Below, piece after piece: positions 1-6,905 of a stretch of 21,669 nucleotides of DNA. Source of the DNA: UBA5336 sp964625835. GTDB taxonomy: Bacteria > Pseudomonadota > Alphaproteobacteria > Caulobacterales > Hyphomonadaceae. The stretch covers positions 1-21,669 of the forward strand of contig CAZVES010000027.1 in the NCBI GenBank assembly GCA_964625835.1, read 5' to 3'. The translations under genes were made by a program, and so were the position numbers. Positions within the stretch are counted from its first letter, which is position 1; every line of letters begins with the position of its first letter. The notes under the pieces were generated by a model. That model ran no database searches. It was not told the origin of the DNA and saw only the letters and a list, made by a program, of their open reading frames with translations.

Positions 1-15
1 GATTTCGACACCGCC

Positions 16-127
16 GCCCTCTCCCCTGCCCCCTCTCCCGCAAGCGGGCGAGGGGAACCCTGTAGCGAGGCCGAAGCTTTAAGCGCCCCCCTCGCCCGCT
101 TGCGGGAGAGGGGCCGGGGGTGAGGGC
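16..127. repeat. Long GC-rich inverted repeat (REP-like hairpin)
   Basis: Two 26-bp arms, 30-55 and 88-113, are exact reverse complements separated by a 32-nt spacer. Each arm also contains its own small palindrome (CCCGCAAGCGGG in one, CCCGCTTGCGGG in the other). Pairing continues outward with only a few mismatches to about 16 and 127, so one strand could fold into a stem of about 40 bp. It begins 8 nt after the stop codon of the minus-strand lipoprotein gene, so it may end or stabilise that transcript. There is no clear T-run, so a classical intrinsic terminator is not supported. Similar CCCTCTCCCGC..GCGGG units are, from memory, common intergenic repeats in proteobacteria. The repeat is directly visible and its role is inference. 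Confidence 0.85.
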
Positions 128-135
128 AGAAGCAG

Positions 136-576
136 TTAGAAGTCTTCTAATCCATCCAAAGTGAGATGGCTCATCAATGTGTCCATTTCCGATGACGACA
201 GGGTTTTCGCAAAGAAATACCCACACCCCTGAGCCTCAATAAAATCTGATCCCAAGGATACACTTCCGAGACGATCCCCAGTTTCATAGAAGACAAACCG
301 ATAGCAACCGACGGGAACTCCGAACGCGTCGGCATGCCAGCGATCTGCCCTATCCAACAAGAAGTCCATCACACCTAAAACAGCCGTTGGGTTTTCTAAA
401 GTGGCAACTATGCGATCTTCAGTTTCTCTGGAGCGAGTATCATAGACGATGATCTTTGAAACGCTTCGAGCTTCCAGTGAACCAAACCACATTTTCGAGC
501 AGTACGTACCTGCGAAATCACCACATGCACCAAGAGGCAAAGTTGAAAGCGGAATCAGAAAAGATCGGAAGCGCAA
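136..576 (-). CDS. Small putative lipoprotein of unknown function, low GC
   Basis: No family is recognised. The product is about 146 residues. The N-terminus has basic residues, a short hydrophobic stretch and a lipobox ending L-G-A-C, indicating export and lipid attachment. The remainder is soluble with a few cysteines. No ATG is available upstream of the lipobox. I chose the TTG at 576, one base after the gatB stop codon and preceded by GGAG, which yields a compact signal peptide and suggests translational coupling to gatB. An alternative TTG at 591, preceded by AAGG, would add five residues and overlap gatB. By eye the base composition is near 48% GC against well over 60% in neighbours, so it may be a recent acquisition or a fast-evolving gene. 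Existence as a coding gene is fairly likely; function is unknown. Confidence 0.7.
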   Translation of the reverse strand: MRFRSFLIPLSTLPLGACGDFAGTYCSKMWFGSLEARSVSKIIVYDTRSRETEDRIVATLENPTAVLGVMDFLLDRADRWHADAFGVPVGCYRFVFYETGDRLGSVSLGSDFIEAQGCGYFFAKTLSSSEMDTLMSHLTLDGLEDF

Positions 577-577
577 A

Positions 578-2095
578 CTACTCCACCCCAAGCTTCGCCT
601 TCAAAATCTCGTTCACCGCGCCCGGATTGGCCTTGCCGCCCATGGCTTTCATGACCTGGCCGACGAACCAGCCCATGGCCTTGGGTTTCTCCTTCACGGA
701 CGCGGCCTGCTCGGGATTGGCGGCGATGATCTTGTCGATGACCGCCTCGATTGCGCCGGTGTCGGTGACCTGTTTCAGGCCCTCGCGCTCGACAATGTCG
801 GCGGGGGCATCGCCGGTTTCGATCATTTTCTCGAAGACGGTCTTGGCGATTTTGCCGCTGATTGTGTCATCGCTGATGAGTTCGATCAGGCCGCCGAGAT
901 TGGCCGCCGAGACCGGCGAATCCGCCAGAGCGATGTCCTCGCGGTTGAGATAGCCGAACAGCTCCTGCGTCACCCAATTGGCGGCCAGTTTCGCATCACG
1001 CCCTTTCGCAACGTCCTCGTAGAACGTTGCGCTCTCCGCATCCGCCGTCAGCACGCCGGCGTCATAACGCGACAGGCCATATTCGGCCTCGAACCGCGCG
1101 CGTTTCTGGTCGGGCAGTTCCGGCAACGTCTCACGGATCGCGTCGACATAGTCTGGCTCGAGCACGAGCGGCAGCAGGTCCGGATCCGGGAAATAGCGAT
1201 AGTCATGCGCGTCTTCCTTGCTGCGCATGCTCCGCGTCTCGCCCTTGTTGGGGTCGAACAGGCGGGTTTCCTGGTCCACCGTGCCGCCCGCCTCGATGAT
1301 CTCGATCTGGCGGCGCGCCTCATACTCGATGGCCTGCTGGATGAAGCGGAACGAGTTCATGTTCTTGATCTCGCAGCGCGTGCCGAGATGGCTGAAATCG
1401 CCCGTCTCGCGGAACCGCTCATACCCGCCGACCTTGCAAACCGACACATTCACGTCCGCGCGCAGCTGGCCCTTCTCCATGTCGCCGTCGCAGGTGCCGA
1501 GCGCGACGACAATGGATTTCAGCTTCTTCACATAGGCCGCCGCCTCCAGCGGGGTGCGGATATGGGGCTTGGAGACGATCTCCATCAGCGCCACGCCGCA
1601 ACGGTTGAGGTCCACATAGGTGGAGTTCGGGTCCATGTCGTGGATCGACTTGCCGGCATCCTGTTCAAGGTGCAGGCGCTCGATGCCCACTGTAAAGCTG
1701 TAGGCCGGGTCGCCATGGGCCGGCTCGACATCGACCTCGATCTCGCCCTCACCAACGATGGGATGGGCAAACTGACTGATCTGGTAGCCCTGCGGCAGGT
1801 CGGGGTAGAAATAATTCTTCCGGTCAAAGCGGGAGACCTCGTTGATCTGCGCGTTGAGGCCGAGACCCGTGCGCACCGCCTGCTCGACGCATCTGGAATT
1901 GATCACCGGCAGCATGCCGGGCATCGCCGCATCGACCAGCGAGACATTGGTGTTGGGATCGGCGCCGAAGGCCGTGCTCGCGCCCGAAAAGAGCTTGGCC
2001 TCGGACTTCACCTGCGCGTGGATCTCCAGCCCCATGACGAGTTCCCACTCGCCGGTCTCGCCTTCAATTGTGTATGGGGGGCGCGTCTCGCTCAT
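578..2095 (-). CDS. gatB: Aspartyl/glutamyl-tRNA amidotransferase subunit B
   Basis: This is the tRNA-binding and kinase subunit of GatCAB. The complex converts Glu-tRNA(Gln), and in many bacteria Asp-tRNA(Asn), to the correctly amidated forms, replacing a missing GlnRS or AsnRS in the cytoplasm. The 505-residue length fits the family. The N-terminal catalytic region contains the characteristic EWELVMGLEIHAQ opening, the DRKNYFYPDLPQGYQISQ block, DGDMEKGQLRADVNVSV and CEIKNMNSF. The C-terminal ~150 residues form the helical YqeY-like tail ending in NPGAVNEILKAKLG. The start at 2095 leaves about seven residues before the conserved core and has a weak GA-rich ribosome site. It lies between a thioredoxin-like gene upstream and the small lipoprotein gene downstream, away from gatC and gatA. 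A palindrome lies just upstream of its start. Confidence 0.97.
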   Translation of the reverse strand: MSETRPPYTIEGETGEWELVMGLEIHAQVKSEAKLFSGASTAFGADPNTNVSLVDAAMPGMLPVINSRCVEQAVRTGLGLNAQINEVSRFDRKNYFYPDLPQGYQISQFAHPIVGEGEIEVDVEPAHGDPAYSFTVGIERLHLEQDAGKSIHDMDPNSTYVDLNRCGVALMEIVSKPHIRTPLEAAAYVKKLKSIVVALGTCDGDMEKGQLRADVNVSVCKVGGYERFRETGDFSHLGTRCEIKNMNSFRFIQQAIEYEARRQIEIIEAGGTVDQETRLFDPNKGETRSMRSKEDAHDYRYFPDPDLLPLVLEPDYVDAIRETLPELPDQKRARFEAEYGLSRYDAGVLTADAESATFYEDVAKGRDAKLAANWVTQELFGYLNREDIALADSPVSAANLGGLIELISDDTISGKIAKTVFEKMIETGDAPADIVEREGLKQVTDTGAIEAVIDKIIAANPEQAASVKEKPKAMGWFVGQVMKAMGGKANPGAVNEILKAKLGVE

Positions 2096-2113
2096 CTCGG
2101 CTCGCTCTCATCA

Positions 2114-2134
2114 AATGAAACTTTGCGTTTCATT
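2114..2134. promoter_or_regulatory. 21-bp palindrome upstream of gatB, possible operator
   Basis: Perfect 8-bp arms AATGAAAC (2114-2121) and GTTTCATT (2127-2134) flank a 5-nt centre. The site is 18 nt upstream of the gatB start within the 89-nt gap after the thioredoxin-like gene, and it is AT-rich in a GC-rich setting. The symmetry is visible. A role as a repressor site or as a small RNA hairpin controlling gatB translation is inference. Confidence 0.4.
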
Positions 2135-2184
2135 AGCTGTGAGCTGGCGCATTCGCAACGAGAAGCCTGTTTGTGGCGGGCGGC

Positions 2185-2628
2185 CTAAACGCCCGCTTCC
2201 TGCGCGGCGCGGCGCTCGGCGCGTTCATGCTCGCGGCGCACCTCGTCAGCGATGGACTGGAAGCCGCGCGCGCCAGTCTTCACGCGCACGACTTCGCCAT
2301 GGTTGAGAAGCACAAAGCTTGGCCAGGCGATGGAGCGGCGCTTGGCGAAGGCTTCCATGAAGGTGTCGTGGTGGCGGCCATATCCGCCGGACCATGCCCC
2401 ACGCCCGCCCGGCAAGTCGGCCAGGTGCAGGGTTGCGCTTCGCGCGGCCGGGTCCTGGCGCCACTCCACCAGGTCGGTGCGCTTCCAGTGATGGCAGGCA
2501 CCGCATGTGGTCGAGCCGAAATACACGATCTCGTAATCCGCTGGCGGCGGCGGGAAGAGCTGGCTGTGCAGCCAGGCGCCACCAGCAAAAAAGCCCATCA
2601 GCACAACAAAGAGAAGACCCTGTTTCAT
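2185..2628 (-). CDS. Membrane-anchored thioredoxin-like protein
   Basis: A probable periplasmic thiol oxidoreductase or redox carrier held by an N-terminal membrane segment (about residues 4-20), followed by a proline-rich linker. The thioredoxin-fold signature is a C42-G-A-C45 pair after a hydrophobic beta strand (YEIVYFGSTTCGAC), and later W-P-S-F-V, where the proline matches the cis-Pro opposite the active site. At 147 residues it is close to one thioredoxin domain plus anchor. The GA dipeptide between the cysteines is not one of the classical Trx (GP) or DsbA (PH) pairs, so the substrate cannot be named. It is transcribed toward gatB, 89 nt upstream, and a shared transcript is possible. 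The start is the ATG at 2628. Confidence 0.8.
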   Translation of the reverse strand: MKQGLLFVVLMGFFAGGAWLHSQLFPPPPADYEIVYFGSTTCGACHHWKRTDLVEWRQDPAARSATLHLADLPGGRGAWSGGYGRHHDTFMEAFAKRRSIAWPSFVLLNHGEVVRVKTGARGFQSIADEVRREHERAERRAAQEAGV

Positions 2629-2674
2629 GATCTCATGATCGCAAGCGAAGGTGAAAATCGCGCGCAGGAAATCG

Positions 2675-2686
2675 TTGAAATTTCAA
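2675..2686. promoter_or_regulatory. 12-bp perfect palindrome in a divergent intergenic region
   Basis: TTGAAATTTCAA is a perfect palindrome in the 165-nt gap between the divergently transcribed thioredoxin-like gene and the 99-residue membrane protein gene. Its position fits a promoter/operator region for either gene. No convincing paired -35/-10 elements could be fixed, so this is only a candidate site. Confidence 0.25.
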
Positions 2687-2793
2687 TGAATCGGGCCGTT
2701 GCGAGGCGTTTTTCCGGGCGAGGCCAACCATCCAGTTAGGCCGCTGGCGCGTAAAGCTGCATAAACTGGGGCTGCGAAGGGAAGCGAAGGTCC

Positions 2794-3093
2794 ATGCGCG
2801 GAAAATTCTTCAGGCACCTCATTGGCGGGATTGCCATCGGAACCACACTTGGCGCGATCGGGCTTGCCGGTCTTGCCTGGATCATCCAGCCCCATGCCAC
2901 GTCCCTGCCCTGGAGCTTTGCTTTTGTCGGCCTCTTCCAGATGGCCTCAATGGGCGGTGTTGTCGGCGTGGCCACCTTCCTTCGCGCAATCCTAAAGACC
3001 GATGCACCACACGATGATGCGGGCGGGCCGCGTTTGCCGGTCGACGACGAGCCGATTGTCGCGGCGAAGGCATTGGAGCCTCAACCCGCCTGA
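2794..3093 (+). CDS. Small two-helix membrane protein, hypothetical
   Basis: The 99-residue product has two long hydrophobic segments, about residues 8-32 (glycine-rich) and 37-67, followed by an acidic and proline-containing hydrophilic tail. This suggests an inner-membrane hairpin protein. The ATG at 2794 is preceded by an AAGG-containing ribosome site. No family is recognised. Its last 13 bases overlap the end of the convergent gene 3081-3428. The coding call rests on membrane-like composition, start context and GC-rich third positions. Confidence 0.65.
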   Translation: MRGKFFRHLIGGIAIGTTLGAIGLAGLAWIIQPHATSLPWSFAFVGLFQMASMGGVVGVATFLRAILKTDAPHDDAGGPRLPVDDEPIVAAKALEPQPA

Positions 3094-3428
3094 TCCTTAT
3101 CTTCATCGCGTTTGGCACGCGCAGCCGCCACCCTGGCGCGGCGCGCATCCATGCGGGCATCCAGCGTGGCGCTTCGGCCCCAGCGCTCGAAGGCTGAGCG
3201 TTTCTGGGTCGCGGCTGCCTCTTCCCCCTCGCTCCTGTCAGGAAACACGACCTTGTTCAGGAACATGGGGATTCGCAGACCCGCATAGAGCGTGGTGACC
3301 AGGCCCAGGAGACCGATCATCCGGAATTGCGGGTCGAACAGGTCGAGGCCCTGGCTCAACGAGACTAAATAGATCAATCCACCGCAGATCGCGGTGACGA
3401 CAACAAACAGTGATACAAACTTGACCAT
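3081..3428 (-). CDS. Small two-helix membrane protein with basic C-terminal tail
   Basis: The 115-residue product has hydrophobic segments at about 2-24 and 35-57. A charged tail of about 50 residues, rich in Arg, Ala and Glu, is predicted helical and possibly coiled, and probably lies in the cytoplasm. No family is recognised. It begins 38 nt after the gatA stop on the same strand, so it may be cotranscribed with gatA. Its end overlaps the convergent membrane-protein gene by 13 nt. Confidence 0.65.
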   Translation of the reverse strand: MVKFVSLFVVVTAICGGLIYLVSLSQGLDLFDPQFRMIGLLGLVTTLYAGLRIPMFLNKVVFPDRSEGEEAAATQKRSAFERWGRSATLDARMDARRARVAAARAKRDEDKDQAG

Positions 3429-3466
3429 GACATGAACCTAGTCGCGACATGCGCCGGGGCCAACTG

Positions 3467-4942
3467 TCACCACCAGCGCTTCGGCCGCGCCTTGAAGCCC
3501 GCAGCCCGCTCCAATTCGCCGCCGACGCGGAAACAGGTCGCCTCGTCCAGCGCCTTGCCGATGACCTGCAGGCCGAGGGGCAGGCCCTGGGCGCTCACCG
3601 CTGCCGGGACGGAAATGCCCGGCAGGCCGGCAAGGTTGGCCGTCACGGTGAAGATGTCATTGAGGTACATCTCCACCGGGTTGGCGCTCTTCTCCCCGAA
3701 GGCGAAGGCCGCACTCGGACATGTCGGCGTCAGCAGCGCGTCCACGGTCTCGAAGGCGTTGGTGAAGTCTTCAAGGATGCGCGTGCGCACCTTCTGGGCG
3801 CGCAGGTAATAGGCGTCATAATAGCCAGAGCTCAGCACGTATGTGCCGATCATCAGCCGGCGCTGGACCTCCGCGCCGAAGCCCTCAGCGCGGGTCTGCT
3901 CATAGGTCGCGGTCAGGTCATCGCCCGCCACACGGGCGCCGAAGCGCATGCCGTCATAGCGCGCGAGATTGGACGAGGCCTCCGCCGGCGCCACGATATA
4001 ATAGGCCGGCAGGGCATATTTTGTATGCGGCAGGGACACGTCGACAATCTCGGCGCCAGCCTCTTTCAGCCAGGCAATGCCCTGCTGCCAGAGCGCCTCG
4101 ATCTCGTCGGACATGCCGTCCATGCGGTATTCCTTCGGAATGCCGATCTTCAGCCCCTTCACACCCTCGTTGACGGACTGGCGCCAGTTCGGGGTCGGAA
4201 TGTTCAGCGAGGTGGAGTCCTTCGGGTCATGGCTGCACATCACTTCCAGCAGCAGCGCGGAATCGCCCACGGATTTCGCAATCGGCCCCGCCTGGTCGAG
4301 CGAGCTGGCAAACGCCACCATGCCATAGCGCGAGGCCCGGCCATAGGTCGGCTTGATGCCCACAGTGCCCGTGAAGGCCGCAGGCTGGCGGATGGAGCCG
4401 CCCGTGTCGGACGCAGTCGCCGCCAGGCAAAGATCGGCCGCCACCGCGCTCGCAGAGCCGCCGGACGATCCGCCGGGCGTCAGGGACCGGTTGTCGCCTT
4501 CGATCTTCCACGGGTTCACGCAGGGGCCGAAGCGTGAGGTCTCATTCGAGCTACCCATGGCAAACTCGTCCATGTTGAGCTTGCCGAGCATGACCGCGCC
4601 AGCATCCCAGAGGTTCTGGGTTACTGTGGACTCATAGGTCGGGGTGAACTCGCCGAGAATGGAGGAGCAGGCCGTGGTGCGCACGCCCGCCGTGCAATAG
4701 AGGTCCTTGATGCCGAGCGGGGCGCCATCCAGCGCGCCGGCCTCGCCCTTCGCGCGCCGGGTGTCAGACGCCTTGGCTTCTGCCAGCGCCCGTTCAGGCG
4801 TTGTCACCACATAGGCGTTGAGCGCCGGGTTGGCGGCCTCGATCGCGTCGATGAACGCCTGCGTCAGCTCCACCGAGGAGAAGGACTTCGCCGCCAGCCC
4901 TTCCAGGGCATCGGTGAGGGTGATTTGGGTCAGATCGCTCAT
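3467..4942 (-). CDS. gatA: Aspartyl/glutamyl-tRNA amidotransferase subunit A
   Basis: The glutaminase subunit of GatCAB releases ammonia from glutamine for transfer to the aminoacyl-tRNA activated on GatB. The 491-residue protein carries the complete amidase-signature triad: Lys79 in GIKDLY, the cis-Ser159 in the GGSSGGSA loop, and the nucleophile Ser183 in DTGGSIRQPA. Spacing matches characterised GatA proteins. The start MSDLTQ at 4942 matches the family start; a longer open frame reaches 5137 but its extra 65 residues look non-homologous and overlap the divergent lipoprotein gene region. gatC is about 1.1 kb upstream, separated by a DCC protein gene and an opposite-strand lipoprotein gene, so the usual tight gatCA(B) arrangement is broken. 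Confidence 0.97.
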   Translation of the reverse strand: MSDLTQITLTDALEGLAAKSFSSVELTQAFIDAIEAANPALNAYVVTTPERALAEAKASDTRRAKGEAGALDGAPLGIKDLYCTAGVRTTACSSILGEFTPTYESTVTQNLWDAGAVMLGKLNMDEFAMGSSNETSRFGPCVNPWKIEGDNRSLTPGGSSGGSASAVAADLCLAATASDTGGSIRQPAAFTGTVGIKPTYGRASRYGMVAFASSLDQAGPIAKSVGDSALLLEVMCSHDPKDSTSLNIPTPNWRQSVNEGVKGLKIGIPKEYRMDGMSDEIEALWQQGIAWLKEAGAEIVDVSLPHTKYALPAYYIVAPAEASSNLARYDGMRFGARVAGDDLTATYEQTRAEGFGAEVQRRLMIGTYVLSSGYYDAYYLRAQKVRTRILEDFTNAFETVDALLTPTCPSAAFAFGEKSANPVEMYLNDIFTVTANLAGLPGISVPAAVSAQGLPLGLQVIGKALDEATCFRVGGELERAAGFKARPKRWW

Positions 4943-5109
4943 GGACCGTCCATTCTGCGCCAGAAACTGGGATGTCAATTCAAGTGGCCGGTGGTAGTCC
5001 GACTGGGTTGCAGCCCGCAAGTCCCTGCGCGCGGAAATGTGAAGAGGCAGGACTCCCACCGAGGGACCCGTTGGGCCACACTCACAGCTTCCGACCAAGG
5101 AGTTTACCC

Positions 5110-5595
5110 ATGTTGCGGACCATTGCCGCTCTTGCATCCACCACGCTGATCCTTGCTGCCTGCGCCACGTCGAGCCCGCGCCTGGCGGCGGAAGACTTCC
5201 TCGCCAGCCCGGCCCTTGGCGAAAAGGTCGACCGCATCTGCTTCACCCGCAACATTGATGGTTTCGGCCAGACAACGCGGACCACCGTGATCGTCGAAGA
5301 AGGCTTGAACGATTTCTACCTGATCGAGGTTTTCGGCGCCTGCCAGGACCTCGACTGGGCCCAGTCCCTCACATTCACGCGCACAACGGGCTCATGCCTG
5401 ACGCGCGGCGACCGGCTTCTCGCCTTCGACTCGGTCTTCCCCGACCGCTCGGACCTGCGCTTCTCGAACCAATGCACCATCAAGGCGATCTATGAGTGGG
5501 ACCGCGAAAAACTCGGCGAAGAGGGTGTCACCAAGATTGGCACGGAAGACGAAGTGCCTGGAGCCGAAGGCGCGGCGGATGCCACAGAGACCTGA
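5110..5595 (+). CDS. DUF6491-like lipoprotein
   Basis: The 161-residue product has a signal peptide ending in the lipobox L-A-A-C with Cys18 as lipidation site. The mature part has four further cysteines (C44, C78, C96, C122) spaced as two plausible disulfide pairs, with beta-rich sequence such as RTTVIVEE and NDFYLIEVFGAC. This pattern resembles the DUF6491 family of proteobacterial envelope proteins, function unknown; the assignment is from memory and moderate. The ATG at 5110 has an excellent AAGGAG site 8 nt upstream, so longer open-frame starts are rejected. It is the only plus-strand gene between gatA (divergent, 167 nt away) and the DCC gene (convergent, 9 nt away). The acidic Glu/Ala-rich C-terminus is probably disordered. 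Confidence 0.8.
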   Translation: MLRTIAALASTTLILAACATSSPRLAAEDFLASPALGEKVDRICFTRNIDGFGQTTRTTVIVEEGLNDFYLIEVFGACQDLDWAQSLTFTRTTGSCLTRGDRLLAFDSVFPDRSDLRFSNQCTIKAIYEWDREKLGEEGVTKIGTEDEVPGAEGAADATET

Positions 5596-5604
5596 TCGCA
5601 GTCG

Positions 5605-5973
5605 TCACCAGCGCCCGCTGCCGCGGTTCCACCACCACAAGAGCTGTGCCGTCATCGAATAGGCGGCGCCTGACAGGAGCCTCAGGCCGGGCAAGTCTCC
5701 CAGCCGCGCAAGCCAGCCATAGCCCGGCATTTCCCGCCAGAGGGCGCTCACAGCGGGCCAGCCGCTGACGATGCGCCCGTCCGGCAGGATGGCGTGGAGC
5801 TTGCGCCGAACGTCATTCAGCGTGACGCCCGTCGAAGCCAACGCGTCCGGCGCCGCTGAAACATCGATATAGTCAACGCCCGCGGGACCGCGCGGCGTGC
5901 GTCGCTCGAAATGGCAGATGCCTTCCCGGCACACCGGGCAGACGCTGTTATAGAGGATATTCAGCCGCGCCAT
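5605..5973 (-). CDS. DCC-family (DUF393, YuxK-like) thiol oxidoreductase
   Basis: The product is about 122 residues with an N-terminal LYNSVCPVCREG motif holding C12 and C15, a version of the D-x-x-C-x-x-C signature (DCC) of DUF393 proteins. Further conserved-looking features are an F-x-x-R block, an RKLHAILPDGRIVSGWPAVSALW segment and a C-terminal hydrophobic stretch. The family is thioredoxin-like, with unproven disulfide oxidoreductase activity. Here the usual Asp before the first Cys appears as Asn (YNS instead of YDG). I chose the ATG at 5973; an in-frame GTG at 6015 would add 14 residues and begin 12 nt after the gatC stop, so coupling to gatC is possible. It ends 9 nt from the convergent DUF6491-like gene. 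Confidence 0.8.
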   Translation of the reverse strand: MARLNILYNSVCPVCREGICHFERRTPRGPAGVDYIDVSAAPDALASTGVTLNDVRRKLHAILPDGRIVSGWPAVSALWREMPGYGWLARLGDLPGLRLLSGAAYSMTAQLLWWWNRGSGRW

Positions 5974-6027
5974 GGAGCCAATGTGGAGCGCCGGACGCCC
6001 CGGCCAGCGGGACACGGCGCCGCGCAG

Positions 6028-6315
6028 CTACTCCACCGCCTTGGGCACGACGAAGAAGCCATCCTCTGCGCGCGGGGCGTTGGCGAGGATCTCATCGACC
6101 TTGTTGCCGTCGGTCACCACGTCATCGCGCTGAGGCAGCCGGGTTTCCACAACCGATGTCATGGGCGCAACGCCCTCCACGTCCACCTCACCCAGCTGCT
6201 CGATCCAGTCGAGAATGCCGCTCAGTTCGCCCGCAAGGCTCTCGAGCCGGGCGTCATCGACCGCGATGCGGCTGAGGCGGGCAACCTTTTTCACATCATC
6301 CTTCGTGACGCTCAT
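6028..6315 (-). CDS. gatC: Aspartyl/glutamyl-tRNA amidotransferase subunit C
   Basis: The small scaffolding subunit wraps around GatA and GatB and stabilises the complex. The 95-residue protein matches the family in length and order: N-terminal helix VTKDDVKKVARLSRIAV, the ELSGILDWIEQLGEVDVEGVAPM core, the RxDxV segment (LPQRDDVV) and the C-terminal APRAEDGFFVVPKAVE. The start at 6315 is the conserved MSVTKDDV. It is divergent from ruvX with a 75-nt gap, which should contain both promoters, and is followed by the DCC gene. Confidence 0.95.
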   Translation of the reverse strand: MSVTKDDVKKVARLSRIAVDDARLESLAGELSGILDWIEQLGEVDVEGVAPMTSVVETRLPQRDDVVTDGNKVDEILANAPRAEDGFFVVPKAVE

Positions 6316-6390
6316 GGCTGGGCTCCTGTCTGCTTGCCTGCCAGCTAACGCCAGACGAGCGCCCTTGCAAGCCGCCCGCGCCCCAGCCTA

Positions 6391-6861
6391 ATGCAATCCA
6401 TGTCCCTCTGCGCCCTCTCCGACCTGCCCGCACTAGGCCCCCTCCTCGGCCTGGACCCGGGAAGCAAGACCATTGGCCTTGCGGCCTGCGATCGCGGGCG
6501 GCTGATCGCCAGCCCCGTTGAGACACTCACGAAAGGCCGCAAGCTCGCCCCCGTGCTGGTGCGCCTCCTGGCGATCTATGACGAACGCGCGGCCGTGGGC
6601 CTGGTCATGGGCCTGCCGCTCAACATGGACGGCAGCGATGGCCCCCGCGCCCAGTCTGCCCGCGCCCTCGCCCACAACATCCTCAAGGCGAGGGACGTGC
6701 CCATCGCAATGTTCGACGAACGCCTCTCATCGGCACAAGCCGAACGCGCCATGATTGAGGCCGACCTGTCACGCGCCCGCCGCGCTCAGCTGATCGACGC
6801 GTCAGCCGCCGCCGTCATCCTTCAGGCCGCTATCGACCAACTGGCCAATGCGCGACCGTAA
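6391..6861 (+). CDS. ruvX: Putative pre-16S rRNA nuclease / Holliday junction resolvase-like (YqgF/RuvX)
   Basis: An RNase-H-fold protein of 156 residues. Members have been assigned to 5' maturation of 16S rRNA and historically to Holliday junction resolution. Key motifs are all present: GLDPGSKTIGLA with Asp22, the GLPLNMDGSDGP loop (about 74-84), MFDERLSSAQAE with the catalytic Glu in FDERLSS, and Asp136 in the DASAAAVILQ helix. Two start candidates exist, ATG 6391 and ATG 6400; neither has an obvious Shine-Dalgarno sequence, so translation may be leaderless or weakly initiated. It is divergent from gatC and convergent with the phosphatase-like gene. Confidence 0.93.
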   Translation: MQSMSLCALSDLPALGPLLGLDPGSKTIGLAACDRGRLIASPVETLTKGRKLAPVLVRLLAIYDERAAVGLVMGLPLNMDGSDGPRAQSARALAHNILKARDVPIAMFDERLSSAQAERAMIEADLSRARRAQLIDASAAAVILQAAIDQLANARP

Positions 6862-6905
6862 GATTGTTCGGCCAGGCAAACCAGTCTGCCCTGCCCTTTT
6901 GCGGC

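Noticed and set aside
449..2188. Long plus-strand open frame (579 residues) opposite gatB
   Set aside because: It is the antisense shadow of gatB in GC-rich DNA. Its translation is His/Arg/Leu-rich with no family signature, while the minus strand gives a complete GatB.
4943..5137. Longer N-terminus of GatA
   Set aside because: The added 65 residues do not resemble GatA and would overlap the upstream region of the divergent lipoprotein gene; MSDLTQ at 4942 matches the family start.
6874..6900. Possible terminator between ruvX and the phosphatase-like gene (AGGCA..TGCCC then CTTTT)
   Set aside because: Only four or five weak pairs, a mismatch and a long loop; not enough for an intrinsic terminator.
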